The position numbers and the translations under genes were made by a program. The notes under the pieces were generated by a model. The model had not been told where the DNA came from and did no database searches. It was given only the letters and a program-made list of their open reading frames with translations. DNA of 11,871 nt. It comes from Clostridia bacterium. Lineage in GTDB: Bacteria; Bacillota_A; Clostridia; Oscillospirales; Acutalibacteraceae. The stretch is from the NCBI GenBank assembly GCA_024699005.1, contig JAILQN010000210.1, positions 1 through 11,871 on the forward strand, read 5' to 3'. Shown here one piece after another: positions 1 through 7,300 of this stretch. Every line of letters begins with the position of its first letter. Within the stretch, counting starts at the first letter, position 1.

Positions 1-186
1 TACGACGGCGACGACGTTGAACGCAAAGGGCAGTTTTACCTCTATCCCCATAATTATCCGAATCACTGGACAGCGCAGCAGTATCTGCCGGACGAACTGG
101 TCGGGACGAAGTATTATATCCCGGGGGAGAATAAGATAGAACAGGCGGCGAAGGAGTATTGGGAGAAGATCAAGGGGGAGTTTTGA
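1..186 (+). CDS. rarA: Replication-associated recombination protein A (RarA/MgsA), C-terminal fragment
   Basis: Only the last 61 residues are present; the reading frame is open from the first base and stops at TGA 184-186. The fragment carries the hallmark C-terminal block of bacterial RarA (MgsA/WRNIP1 family AAA+ ATPases): YPHNYPNHW, QQYLPDEL, YYIPGENK, then a basic/acidic helix ending KIKGEF. RarA is a clamp-loader-like tetrameric ATPase acting at stalled replication forks; the ATPase and lid domains lie outside the window. The C-terminus is the usual length and looks intact. A stem-loop with a T-run about 40 bp downstream probably ends its transcript, so it is not obviously co-transcribed with the next operon. 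The stop codon lies inside a 7-bp repeat array (183-203). The family call is confident; the gene is truncated only by the window edge. Confidence 0.9.
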   Translation, partial: YDGDDVERKGQFYLYPHNYPNHWTAQQYLPDELVGTKYYIPGENKIEQAAKEYWEKIKGEF

Positions 187-203
187 GTGTTGAGCTTTGA
201 GTA
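183..203 (+). repeat. Heptamer tandem repeat after rarA
   Basis: Three 7-bp units, TTGAGTG, TTGAGCT and TTGAGTA, start inside the last codons of rarA, so that the first unit contains its stop codon. The array leads into GTAATT and then, at 225, TGCGGCGG. The same TTGAGTG heptamer also sits at the end of the nuclease gene (8466-8472). Confidence 0.6.
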
Positions 204-223
204 ATTTGTAAAGTAATATATCA

Positions 224-255
224 GTGCGGCGGGATGACTTCGCTGCACGGTTTTT
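224..255 (+). terminator. Intrinsic terminator of rarA
   Basis: An 8-bp stem pairs 224-231 (GTGCGGCG) with 241-248 (CGCTGCAC), with one G-U pair and a 9-nt loop. It is followed by GG and a run of five T (251-255). Position just past rarA and the T-run fit a Rho-independent terminator. The stem overlaps the TGCGGCGG motif shared with 8525-8532, so the terminator may have been supplied by a dispersed repeat. Confidence 0.6.
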
Positions 256-275
256 ATGAATATGCTTATTTTTTC

Positions 276-304
276 TTGCAATATGAAAATCGTTGATGTA
301 TAAT
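276..304 (+). promoter_or_regulatory. Sigma-A type promoter for the 528-8476 operon
   Basis: A -35 element TTGCAA (276-281) is separated by exactly 17 bp from a perfect -10 element TATAAT (299-304), in an A/T-rich stretch just after the rarA terminator. A start site near 311 is predicted, giving a 5' leader of about 215 nt before the ATG at 528. This is the best promoter match in the window. Confidence 0.75.
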
Positions 305-310
305 AAAAAA

Positions 311-527
311 TGAGGTGTAATTTGCCTGTATCCCGGCGCGCTTTGCAACCGCGGTTTTTCAGGCGGATGACACGGATCACCGGCGGAGTTTATTGTCCGC
401 GGATGATCGTAAATACAGGCAGCGGCGCGCTTGTGACCGTGCGCTGATGCCTGCAGAAAAAATCCGGAGGCGGGGATCATATCCGCATATCCCGGTTTGA
501 TCTGCGCCCCTGACCAATGGAGGCATT
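311..527 (+). promoter_or_regulatory. Long GC-rich leader with two competing stems
   Basis: Between the predicted transcription start and the ATG at 528 lies a leader of about 215 nt with no recognised gene. Segment 413-421 (ATACAGGCA) is exactly complementary to 323-331 (TGCCTGTAT). Part of the same segment (416-421) also pairs with 448-453 (TGCCTG), closing a hairpin whose inner stem joins 425-430 to 439-444. The two pairings exclude each other. A direct repeat CGGCGCGCTT occurs at 334-343 and 423-432. No T-run follows the second hairpin, so it is not a classical terminator. It does not match a riboswitch class I recognise. Two weak nested small frames (322-447 from TTG, 447-500 from ATG) also lie here. 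Confidence 0.4.
519..523 (+). promoter_or_regulatory. Ribosome binding site of the 1260-residue protein
   Basis: GGAGG with a short 4-nt gap (CATT) before the ATG at 528. It supports ATG 528 as the start; no alternative in-frame start with a comparable site is seen nearby. Confidence 0.75.
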
Positions 528-3500
528 ATGTCCCGGTATTCAGACGCAAGGACAAATGCGCTCATAGGCTCCGGCGTGAGCGCACAGGATTTTAAAGCAA
601 AAATTGCCGATTACAGGGCGGCGGTATCGGCGGAAAACAAAAGCCGCATAGTTTCCGATTTACACGCCATGCTGGCGGGCTGCGGTATCGCGGCTGACGG
701 ATGCGAAAACATTGACGAACTGGAAAAGCTTGCACAGGCCGTTTATCCGGAAATCCCCGCAGACGGCCGCGCAGCAGCCGCAGGGCTCTGGCAGAAACTG
801 TGCCACGCCAGCGGCCGTTACCCTTCGCCGGGCGACTTTATCGCGAAACTGACCGATGAGTGCGCCTGTCCGTTCTATAAATTTGAGGACAGTCTGAGGC
901 TGCGTCTTTTAAAGCAGATACTCGCTACGGTCAACATCGGGTGCAAAAGTTCGCCGTTTCTGAGCGAAAGGTTCAGCCCGGCTTACGGCGACAGAGACCC
1001 GGCAAAGATCGCACTTCTTGACGAAAGCGTTTTCTCTGCGCTTGAAACGGAACTGACCGAAGCGGAGGATCTTCGTCTTCTTGCAGAAAACCATACCTTC
1101 CTGCCCCCGATGAATGCGGACGGGAAGGCTTTGTTATCTTCGGTTTTCAAAAACGCGGCTCCCGCGCTTGCGGAGGAGTGTCTTGCTTTTTCCGGTCCGG
1201 CTGCTGAGTTTGTGAAGCGCGTACCGGATAAGGTCCTTTCCGCTCCGACCGTATGGCAGGGAGAAAAAACGACGGTCGCCGCCGCTATTCGGATTTTTAT
1301 TCAGAAGGAATGCGACGCTTTGACAGATTCCTTCGCCGTCCGTAAGGAGCTTGCCAAGGCCATGGCTGCGGCGGAAAAGGAGAACGTGCCCGACTTCGCG
1401 GAGAGGTTCTCCCGCTATATCGAGTCGGTCAGCGCATATCTGCTCGATCCCGCTCTCCGGCCGGAGATCGAGACGGCGATATCCGCGCATATAGATGTAC
1501 CGGAAGGCGTGAACGTTTTTGAGCATATCGGCAATATCATAGCCGGAGATCCGAAGTTCAACGCGGTGCTCAATACCCTTGTTTCGGAGTTCTATAACGT
1601 GAACGGGCTGGAGGAGAGTTACTCCGCCGCCACCGGCAAGGGGTCTTTCTCCCGTCAGAAGATCATAGCCGAGGCGCTGAAGCACGAGAACGCAGAGCTT
1701 ACGGAAGGCGCTGCGGCGAAGATCCGCGACGCCGGCTACGCGGGAATCATCAAGGAGAGCGGCGAGATCGATTACGTTTTCCTGGATAAAGCCGCCAGGG
1801 CGTGCGACGCCGGGATCAAAACGGCTCAGGAGAAATTCAAAGCGGCTCTTAATGACGTCGTGAACAAAGCGGAGGAGCAGAGGCGCCTCCTGCAGCAGGC
1901 GGCAGACCTGTACAGAGCCGCAAAGGCCCGTATGGAGCGAGAAAAGCGCGATCCGACGACGGGTCTCGCGGACTGGGTGAAATTCGCAAACAGGCTCGCC
2001 GATCCTTCGGCTGCCTGGAACACCATCACACGGGACGAGCTTTTCGCCCTCGCGTTCGCGTTCAATCTGCGTTTCTGCCCCGAAGTGAACACGCCGGATT
2101 ACGATCACAGACGCGACGTGGAGGAGGCGCTTTATCTGCGTTATTATACCGGGAACGTCGCCGATCTTACAGAGCGCGCCCCGGTCAAACGCTCGCCCGA
2201 TTACCGAGACCGCAGCACCGCGATATATCTTTATTTCCTTGCCGCGGGCGGCGATGATATGTTCGGCGAGGATGCTTTCAGGGCGTCCGGCGACAGGTTC
2301 GTAAGGGCGGCGGAGATGAATGCCGACCTGGACAGCCGCGGCGCGGGGAGCTACGTTCAGGATATGAGCAGGCAGGCTTTCGCCGATATGATCACCGACG
2401 GGTACGGCGGACTTATTGATGCCTACACCTTTGCCGGGGCGATTAAGGAACGTTATACCCTTGAGCAGAAGCCGTCGAATACTCCCGAAGAAGATGAGAT
2501 CGGCAAAAACGAGGCGGCTCTCAGGCGTATATTCTGCCGCAGGTTCGCTCCTTACGCCGGCAAAGTCAGACTCGATCTGAACAGGACTTCCATCCTTTCG
2601 GACGTCGCTGCGGCGTCCGGGATGTCCGAGGGTTCTGAATTCGTGAGGGCGGTCAAAGCCATAGCCTCCGGTCTGTTCGGATCCCGCAGACCCGATCCTG
2701 ATAAGCTCACGAGGGCGGACGTCGTATCGGTGTATTTTTCCGCTTTTGCCGTGAGGACGCGCTATCCGAAGGGCGTATCGTTCGCCGATCTTTGCGAGAA
2801 GGATTTCGCCCCCGGACTCAACACTATCCTTTCAGGCTGCGGCTTCGGGCTGTTCAGCCCGGGCAGGTTCGCCGACGCCGTAACGTCTGCGCTCGTGTTC
2901 GTTTATATGAACTCGCTTTTCGGCGACGCGCCTGCCAGAAAAGAGCAGGAGAGACGTTCGACCGTCTCGGCTCCGGCGCAGAAGTCCGCTCCGGTGAAAA
3001 AAGCCGCCCCCGTAAAGGCTGAGATCCCGGCGGAGATCAGGTCCGCCCCGGCTGAGGCTGACAAGCCGGCTGAGCCGGCGGCCGTCAAAGAGGAACCCGC
3101 TGAAACCCCGGAGCCGGTTAAGACGGTTCCCGAAAAAGCGGAGCTTCCCATAAAGACGGCGGTTCCGGAAAAAGCGCGTCCCACGACCGAAGCGGAGCTT
3201 CTGAAGAACGCGAAATTCGGAGTAAAGATCATACCTGCGGCAAAAAGGCAGGAAGAACCGGAAAAACCGGCGGTTCCCGCAACGGTGAAAGATGAACCCG
3301 ATAAACCTGCTGAAGCGGCAAAAGCGAAACCGGACATGAAGGCAAAGCCCGAAGCGGAATTGCTGAAAACCGTAAAATTCGGCGCGAAGATCGTTCCCGG
3401 AGCAAATCAGGCAGCCGCGAAAGAGATAAAAGCCGAAGCTCCGGTCAGAACGGAAGATAAACCGGCGCCTGAGAAAAAGGAAGTCAGTCCGGAAAAACCT

Positions 3501-4310
3501 GCGTTTGCCAATAAAGCAGAAAAAGCTTCCGACAAGCCGAAAGAGAAAGCAACGGCAAAACCGGCAGAAAAACAGACTCCGGTCAAGACAGCAGAGAAGG
3601 CTCCAGACAAGCCGAAAGAGAAAGCAACGGCAAAACCGGCAGAAAAACAGACTCCGGTCAAAACAGCGGAGAAGACTTCCGAAAAGCCGATGGATAAGGC
3701 GGCGGCAAAACCCGCGGACAAACAGACTCCGGTGAAAACAACGGAGAAAACCTCCGATAAACCGAAAGCTAAGGCGACGGAAAAACCCGCGGAAAAGAAG
3801 ACTCCGGTCAAAACAGCGGAGAAGGCTCCCGATAAGCCGAAAGAGAAGGCGGCGGCAAAGCCCGCGGAAAAACCGGCTCCGGCAAAGAAAGCGGAGAAGG
3901 CCCCCGATAAGCCGAAAGAGAAGGCGGCGGCAAAACCCGCGGAAAAACCGGCTCCGGCAAAGACAACGGAGAAAACCTCCGATAAACCGAAAGCCAAGTC
4001 GACAACAAAACCGTCCGAAAAACCGGCTCCGGCAAAGACAACGGGGAAAACCTCCGATAAACCGAAAGCTGAGGCGACAACAAAACCGTCCGAAAAACCG
4101 GCTTCGGCAAAGACAACGGAGAAAACCTCCGAAAAACCGAAAGCCAAGGCGATAACAAAACCTGCACAAAAGGCCGCTCCCGCTGAAACAACGGAGAAAA
4201 TCACAGATAAAAAGAAAGCTAAGACGACAACAAAAGCTCCGGCAGGTAAGGCAGGGGCAAAGGCGGAGCCGCCGAAAAAACAGTCAGAGCCGAAAAAGCC
4301 GGCTGAATGA
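528..4310 (+). CDS. Unrecognised helical protein with Lys/Ala/Pro/Glu repeat tail; partner of the CARF-nuclease fusion
   Basis: Function unknown; 1260 residues, no signal peptide or membrane segment, so probably cytosolic. Residues 1-800 look folded and almost entirely helical, with a likely coiled coil around 430-475. The folded part ends near LFSPGRFADAVTSALVFVY (about 775-793). Residues 805-1260 are a low-complexity tail dominated by K, A, P, E and T: a variable part, then two copies of EAELLKxxKFGxKI(I/V)P (888-903 and 942-957), then ten 25-residue units (997-1246) of the type EKxxDKPKxKAxxKPAEKxxP. The tail resembles AlgP- or H1-like basic repeats in composition only. It starts at a GGAGG-preceded ATG behind a strong promoter and overlaps the next gene by 4 nt (ATGA), implying coupled translation and a shared complex. 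Scaffold, substrate or inhibitor of the nuclease fusion are all possible; I cannot choose from sequence. Confidence 0.85.
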   Translation: MSRYSDARTNALIGSGVSAQDFKAKIADYRAAVSAENKSRIVSDLHAMLAGCGIAADGCENIDELEKLAQAVYPEIPADGRAAAAGLWQKLCHASGRYPSPGDFIAKLTDECACPFYKFEDSLRLRLLKQILATVNIGCKSSPFLSERFSPAYGDRDPAKIALLDESVFSALETELTEAEDLRLLAENHTFLPPMNADGKALLSSVFKNAAPALAEECLAFSGPAAEFVKRVPDKVLSAPTVWQGEKTTVAAAIRIFIQKECDALTDSFAVRKELAKAMAAAEKENVPDFAERFSRYIESVSAYLLDPALRPEIETAISAHIDVPEGVNVFEHIGNIIAGDPKFNAVLNTLVSEFYNVNGLEESYSAATGKGSFSRQKIIAEALKHENAELTEGAAAKIRDAGYAGIIKESGEIDYVFLDKAARACDAGIKTAQEKFKAALNDVVNKAEEQRRLLQQAADLYRAAKARMEREKRDPTTGLADWVKFANRLADPSAAWNTITRDELFALAFAFNLRFCPEVNTPDYDHRRDVEEALYLRYYTGNVADLTERAPVKRSPDYRDRSTAIYLYFLAAGGDDMFGEDAFRASGDRFVRAAEMNADLDSRGAGSYVQDMSRQAFADMITDGYGGLIDAYTFAGAIKERYTLEQKPSNTPEEDEIGKNEAALRRIFCRRFAPYAGKVRLDLNRTSILSDVAAASGMSEGSEFVRAVKAIASGLFGSRRPDPDKLTRADVVSVYFSAFAVRTRYPKGVSFADLCEKDFAPGLNTILSGCGFGLFSPGRFADAVTSALVFVYMNSLFGDAPARKEQERRSTVSAPAQKSAPVKKAAPVKAEIPAEIRSAPAEADKPAEPAAVKEEPAETPEPVKTVPEKAELPIKTAVPEKARPTTEAELLKNAKFGVKIIPAAKRQEEPEKPAVPATVKDEPDKPAEAAKAKPDMKAKPEAELLKTVKFGAKIVPGANQAAAKEIKAEAPVRTEDKPAPEKKEVSPEKPAFANKAEKASDKPKEKATAKPAEKQTPVKTAEKAPDKPKEKATAKPAEKQTPVKTAEKTSEKPMDKAAAKPADKQTPVKTTEKTSDKPKAKATEKPAEKKTPVKTAEKAPDKPKEKAAAKPAEKPAPAKKAEKAPDKPKEKAAAKPAEKPAPAKTTEKTSDKPKAKSTTKPSEKPAPAKTTGKTSDKPKAEATTKPSEKPASAKTTEKTSEKPKAKAITKPAQKAAPAETTEKITDKKKAKTTTKAPAGKAGAKAEPPKKQSEPKKPAE
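3189..3407 (+). repeat. Duplicated linear motif EAELLKxxKFGxKI(I/V)P
   Basis: Residues 888-906 (3189-3245) and 942-960 (3351-3407) of the first operon protein share E-A-E-L-L-K-x-x-K-F-G-x-K-I-(I/V)-P inside an otherwise disordered, weakly conserved tail, 54 residues apart. Hydrophobic residues (LL, F, I, I/V) are rare elsewhere in the tail, so this looks like a duplicated short binding motif rather than random composition. Confidence 0.65.
3516..4265 (+). repeat. Ten 75-bp in-frame tandem repeats
   Basis: Ten consecutive 75-bp units encode 25-residue repeats (residues 997-1246). The unit pattern is A/T-E-K-x-x-D-K-P-K-x-K-A, then xxKPAEKxxPxKT. Units 1 and 2 (3516-3590, 3591-3665), units 5 and 6 (3816-3890, 3891-3965) and units 7 and 8 (3966-4040, 4041-4115) are nearly identical as DNA, which points to recent unit duplication. 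The last unit (4191-4265) is the most degenerate. Since 75 is a multiple of three, changes in copy number keep the frame. Confidence 0.9.
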
Positions 4311-7300
4311 TGTTTGATTACCGATATTTTCATATTACAGATACGACAGCAAAAATGATAACTAACAGAAAACCGATTTTTACGGGAGATACCGTAAAAC
4401 TGATATCAGAAGACGCGCGCACCGCCGAATTCGAGATAGTTGACGTGATCGGCGGCAGCGCGGACTGTATGCTGCTCTCTGCGGAGCATATTAATACGGG
4501 CAAACGGGGCAGACTCAGGGAGTTTTACCCCGTGGACACAGCCGGCGAGCCGGTGTTCCGGGCAAGGCGGCTTGCGGAGGGCGACCTCGTATTCACCGAG
4601 GATACGGACGGCGCCATGCTTTCTGCCGCCCGGGAGGCGTTTAAAAGAAGCTATCTTGAGCTGAAGGCGTCTTTCCCGAACGGAGCGAAGGACGGATCCA
4701 TTATCGTGCCGGATTACACGGTATATTACGCCTGTGACGACCGCACCGGAGGCAGACTGGCGGCAGGAAGCGTATATATCTGGTCGGAGGATCCCGACTG
4801 CGAGATCCTGGACGATTATTTCGCAAGACTGCGTGAAGAAGCGGAAACCGCTCCCGAGGGCAGTCTTTACAGGATCCTTTCGACATTTGCCGATCTGGCG
4901 GACGCGGTGCGTCAGCTGCACGAAAAGGGCATAGTCAGACCCGACATAACCGCTTACAATTTCGGAGTGACAAAAACCGGCGGGATCTGCTTTCTGGAGG
5001 CGGACGGCGATTCGGACGTCACGGCGTTCACAAGGATCGCCGCGCCGGAAGCTGAGTTCGGCAGAGCGGATTTCAGAAGCGATATCTATTCCTTAGGCTG
5101 CCTGTTATACGGGGCTCTGTTCCCGGGTAAGCCTTATCGCTGGCCGCATTACGGGCGCATACCTGCAATGGTCTATTCCTCCCCGCTCATCACCGCCACG
5201 GACGCGACCGCGAACGTATATCTGCGCCGTGAGCTTGCACAGATACTCCGGAAATGCGTGGAGCTCACGCCCTCTTTAAGATACGAGAGCTGCGAAGAGC
5301 TTGCCGGGCGCGTACGCGCTCTTTTAGAGGCCCGGTTCGATCCTCAGGAGCTGGACAAGACGAAGTCGGACGCTTCCGGCGCGATAGCGCGCCACCTTAT
5401 CACGCATCCGCTGTATGAGAATGCGGTATTAAAAGGTGTTGATAATAATACTCAAAACTCTGCACCCAATGCGCGTGTGGGCACGCGCGCTGCCGACTCC
5501 GCGCTCAATATACTTGTGCTGGGATTCGGCACCTATGCCCAGAAGTTTGCCGACATCGCGCTTTCCGCGGGGCAGATGGATCCGTACTCGCTCAACATGC
5601 TGGTGCTCACCGAAGATCCGGAGCGCGACAGAGATATCTATCTTGAGACCAGACCTGCCTTCGGGAACTTTTTCGCTCTTGACGGCAGCGCTCCTGCGGA
5701 GCCGTACGGCAGAGTCGGTTTCAGGAAGCTCTTTATAGACGCCGGCGGCGCAGAAGGCCTGAAGAACACCCGCGCCGCTCTGAAGGACGCGTTCGCGGAG
5801 TTCGGTCCCTCTTACGTGTTCATCGCCTTAGGGGACGACGCTCTCAACCGCAGGGCAGCGTCGCTGTGCGGCGAGACCGCGAAGCGCGCGGGGCTGGACG
5901 TGAGCGTCAATTTCGTCAGATCCAGGCGCGACAGAACAAGATCGGGCGGCAATCCGGTATACGTGAACGAGATCCCGGATCCTGCCGATCCGTCTGAACG
6001 GGAGCTTCAGCGGCTCACAGCCAACTGCGAGCTGCTCAGAAGCGGCGAAGGCGCCGAAAGGGAGCGCGCTCCGGTCACGGTCGCCGACGTGCTCTCGATC
6101 AGATATAAACTGCATCTGCTCGGGATCGATACCGGCGCTGATCCGGCAGTTCAGAGCGCGGAGTTCAGAGCACTCAGTTCGGAGTCTCAGCATTCAAAAC
6201 TCAATATGCCGAACCCGAAACTCGATATGCTCATCCATTCCGAACACAGGCGCAGGGTCGCGGAGCTCTGTCTTGCCGGATGGCGGCAGTCGACCGATCT
6301 TGAGCGCTGCGCTTATAAGGGCATATCCGATAAGGAACGCAGATATCACGCGGCGCTTGTGCGTTCGCGACCCGGCAGGGGCCTGACGGGTCCTTTTGCC
6401 GACAGGGAATACTGGGACACGGCGGACAAAACCGCGCTCGACTCCCTGGACGAACTGGACAGGCTGTCCGTAAATCTGCACAGGCAGTTCAGGGCGGCGG
6501 CGCAGGCTTTCATTCTCGGCGGCGATTCGGATAAGCTGCTCTCCGGGCAGGCGATGGATAATATCCGCTCCGCCTGTATGGGTTCTCCCGCCAATGAAAA
6601 AGCGTTCAACGACTGGTTCACCTGCCTTAAGCTCCTTACCGGGGAGGCGCCTGTCGCCGTGAATTACCGTGCGGCGCTGACCGCGCTTCAGGGCGCCGTC
6701 GCAGCTCTTCCGGACGCGGAGGAGATCCGCGCAAAGATAAATGAGATCGATTCGGAGTTTTACCCCGCGAGGGGCAGCGTGGAATACGAGGACCTCAAGG
6801 AGCGCGACGCGTTCTATATCAGGCATATACCGTTCATACTCACCTACAGGAGCGACCTGACCCTCGCCGTGCCCGTATCGTTCGAGGACGTGTTCTCGAA
6901 TATCCGTTCCGCGGCGGTCATCGACCCGGAAAACATAGTTTATCTCTGCTATATCGATTCGCGCAGGAGGGTAGAGACTCTGCTCTCTTACATGCGCAAT
7001 ATCTGCGATTTTATGGGGTCCAAGGGTATCGGAGCGAAGATCAGGATACTGATCGCCTACGCCGAGGGTATGACGGACGAGGTCAAGCCTCTTCTTGTCT
7101 CGCTGCCCGGGATATCCCGCGGCAGGATAACGAAGGTCTCCGTCAGCGAGTCTCTGGGAGACGCCGACGCCGCCGAAACGGTCGGCAGGCTTCTTGCGAG
7201 GGTCGGGCTGAAGATCGATCTGGTGGAAAAGAACGATACAAAGCTTTCGTACCTGCTCACCGGCTCGGGATTCTATTCCGGTTATCCGAATTTCTCCTTC

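Noticed and set aside
1134..2108. 324-residue minus-strand open frame inside the first operon gene
   Set aside because: Arg-rich low-information translation opposite a coherent helical protein; typical antisense shadow in GC-rich DNA.
2832..4169. 445-residue minus-strand open frame rich in Arg, Phe and Leu
   Set aside because: Another shadow of the repeat tail; codon pattern and composition are artefactual and no family motif is present.
3516..4265. Tandem repeats considered as a CRISPR array
   Set aside because: Units are contiguous 75-bp coding repeats without unique spacers, fully in frame within a large gene. No cas gene is visible anywhere in the window.
3407..4333. 308-residue minus-strand open frame with Phe/Ala/Gly-rich, membrane-like repeats
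   Set aside because: It is the reverse complement of the 75-bp repeat region; the periodic composition follows from the Lys/Ala/Pro/Glu repeats. It has no Shine-Dalgarno site and overlaps a clearly coding gene.
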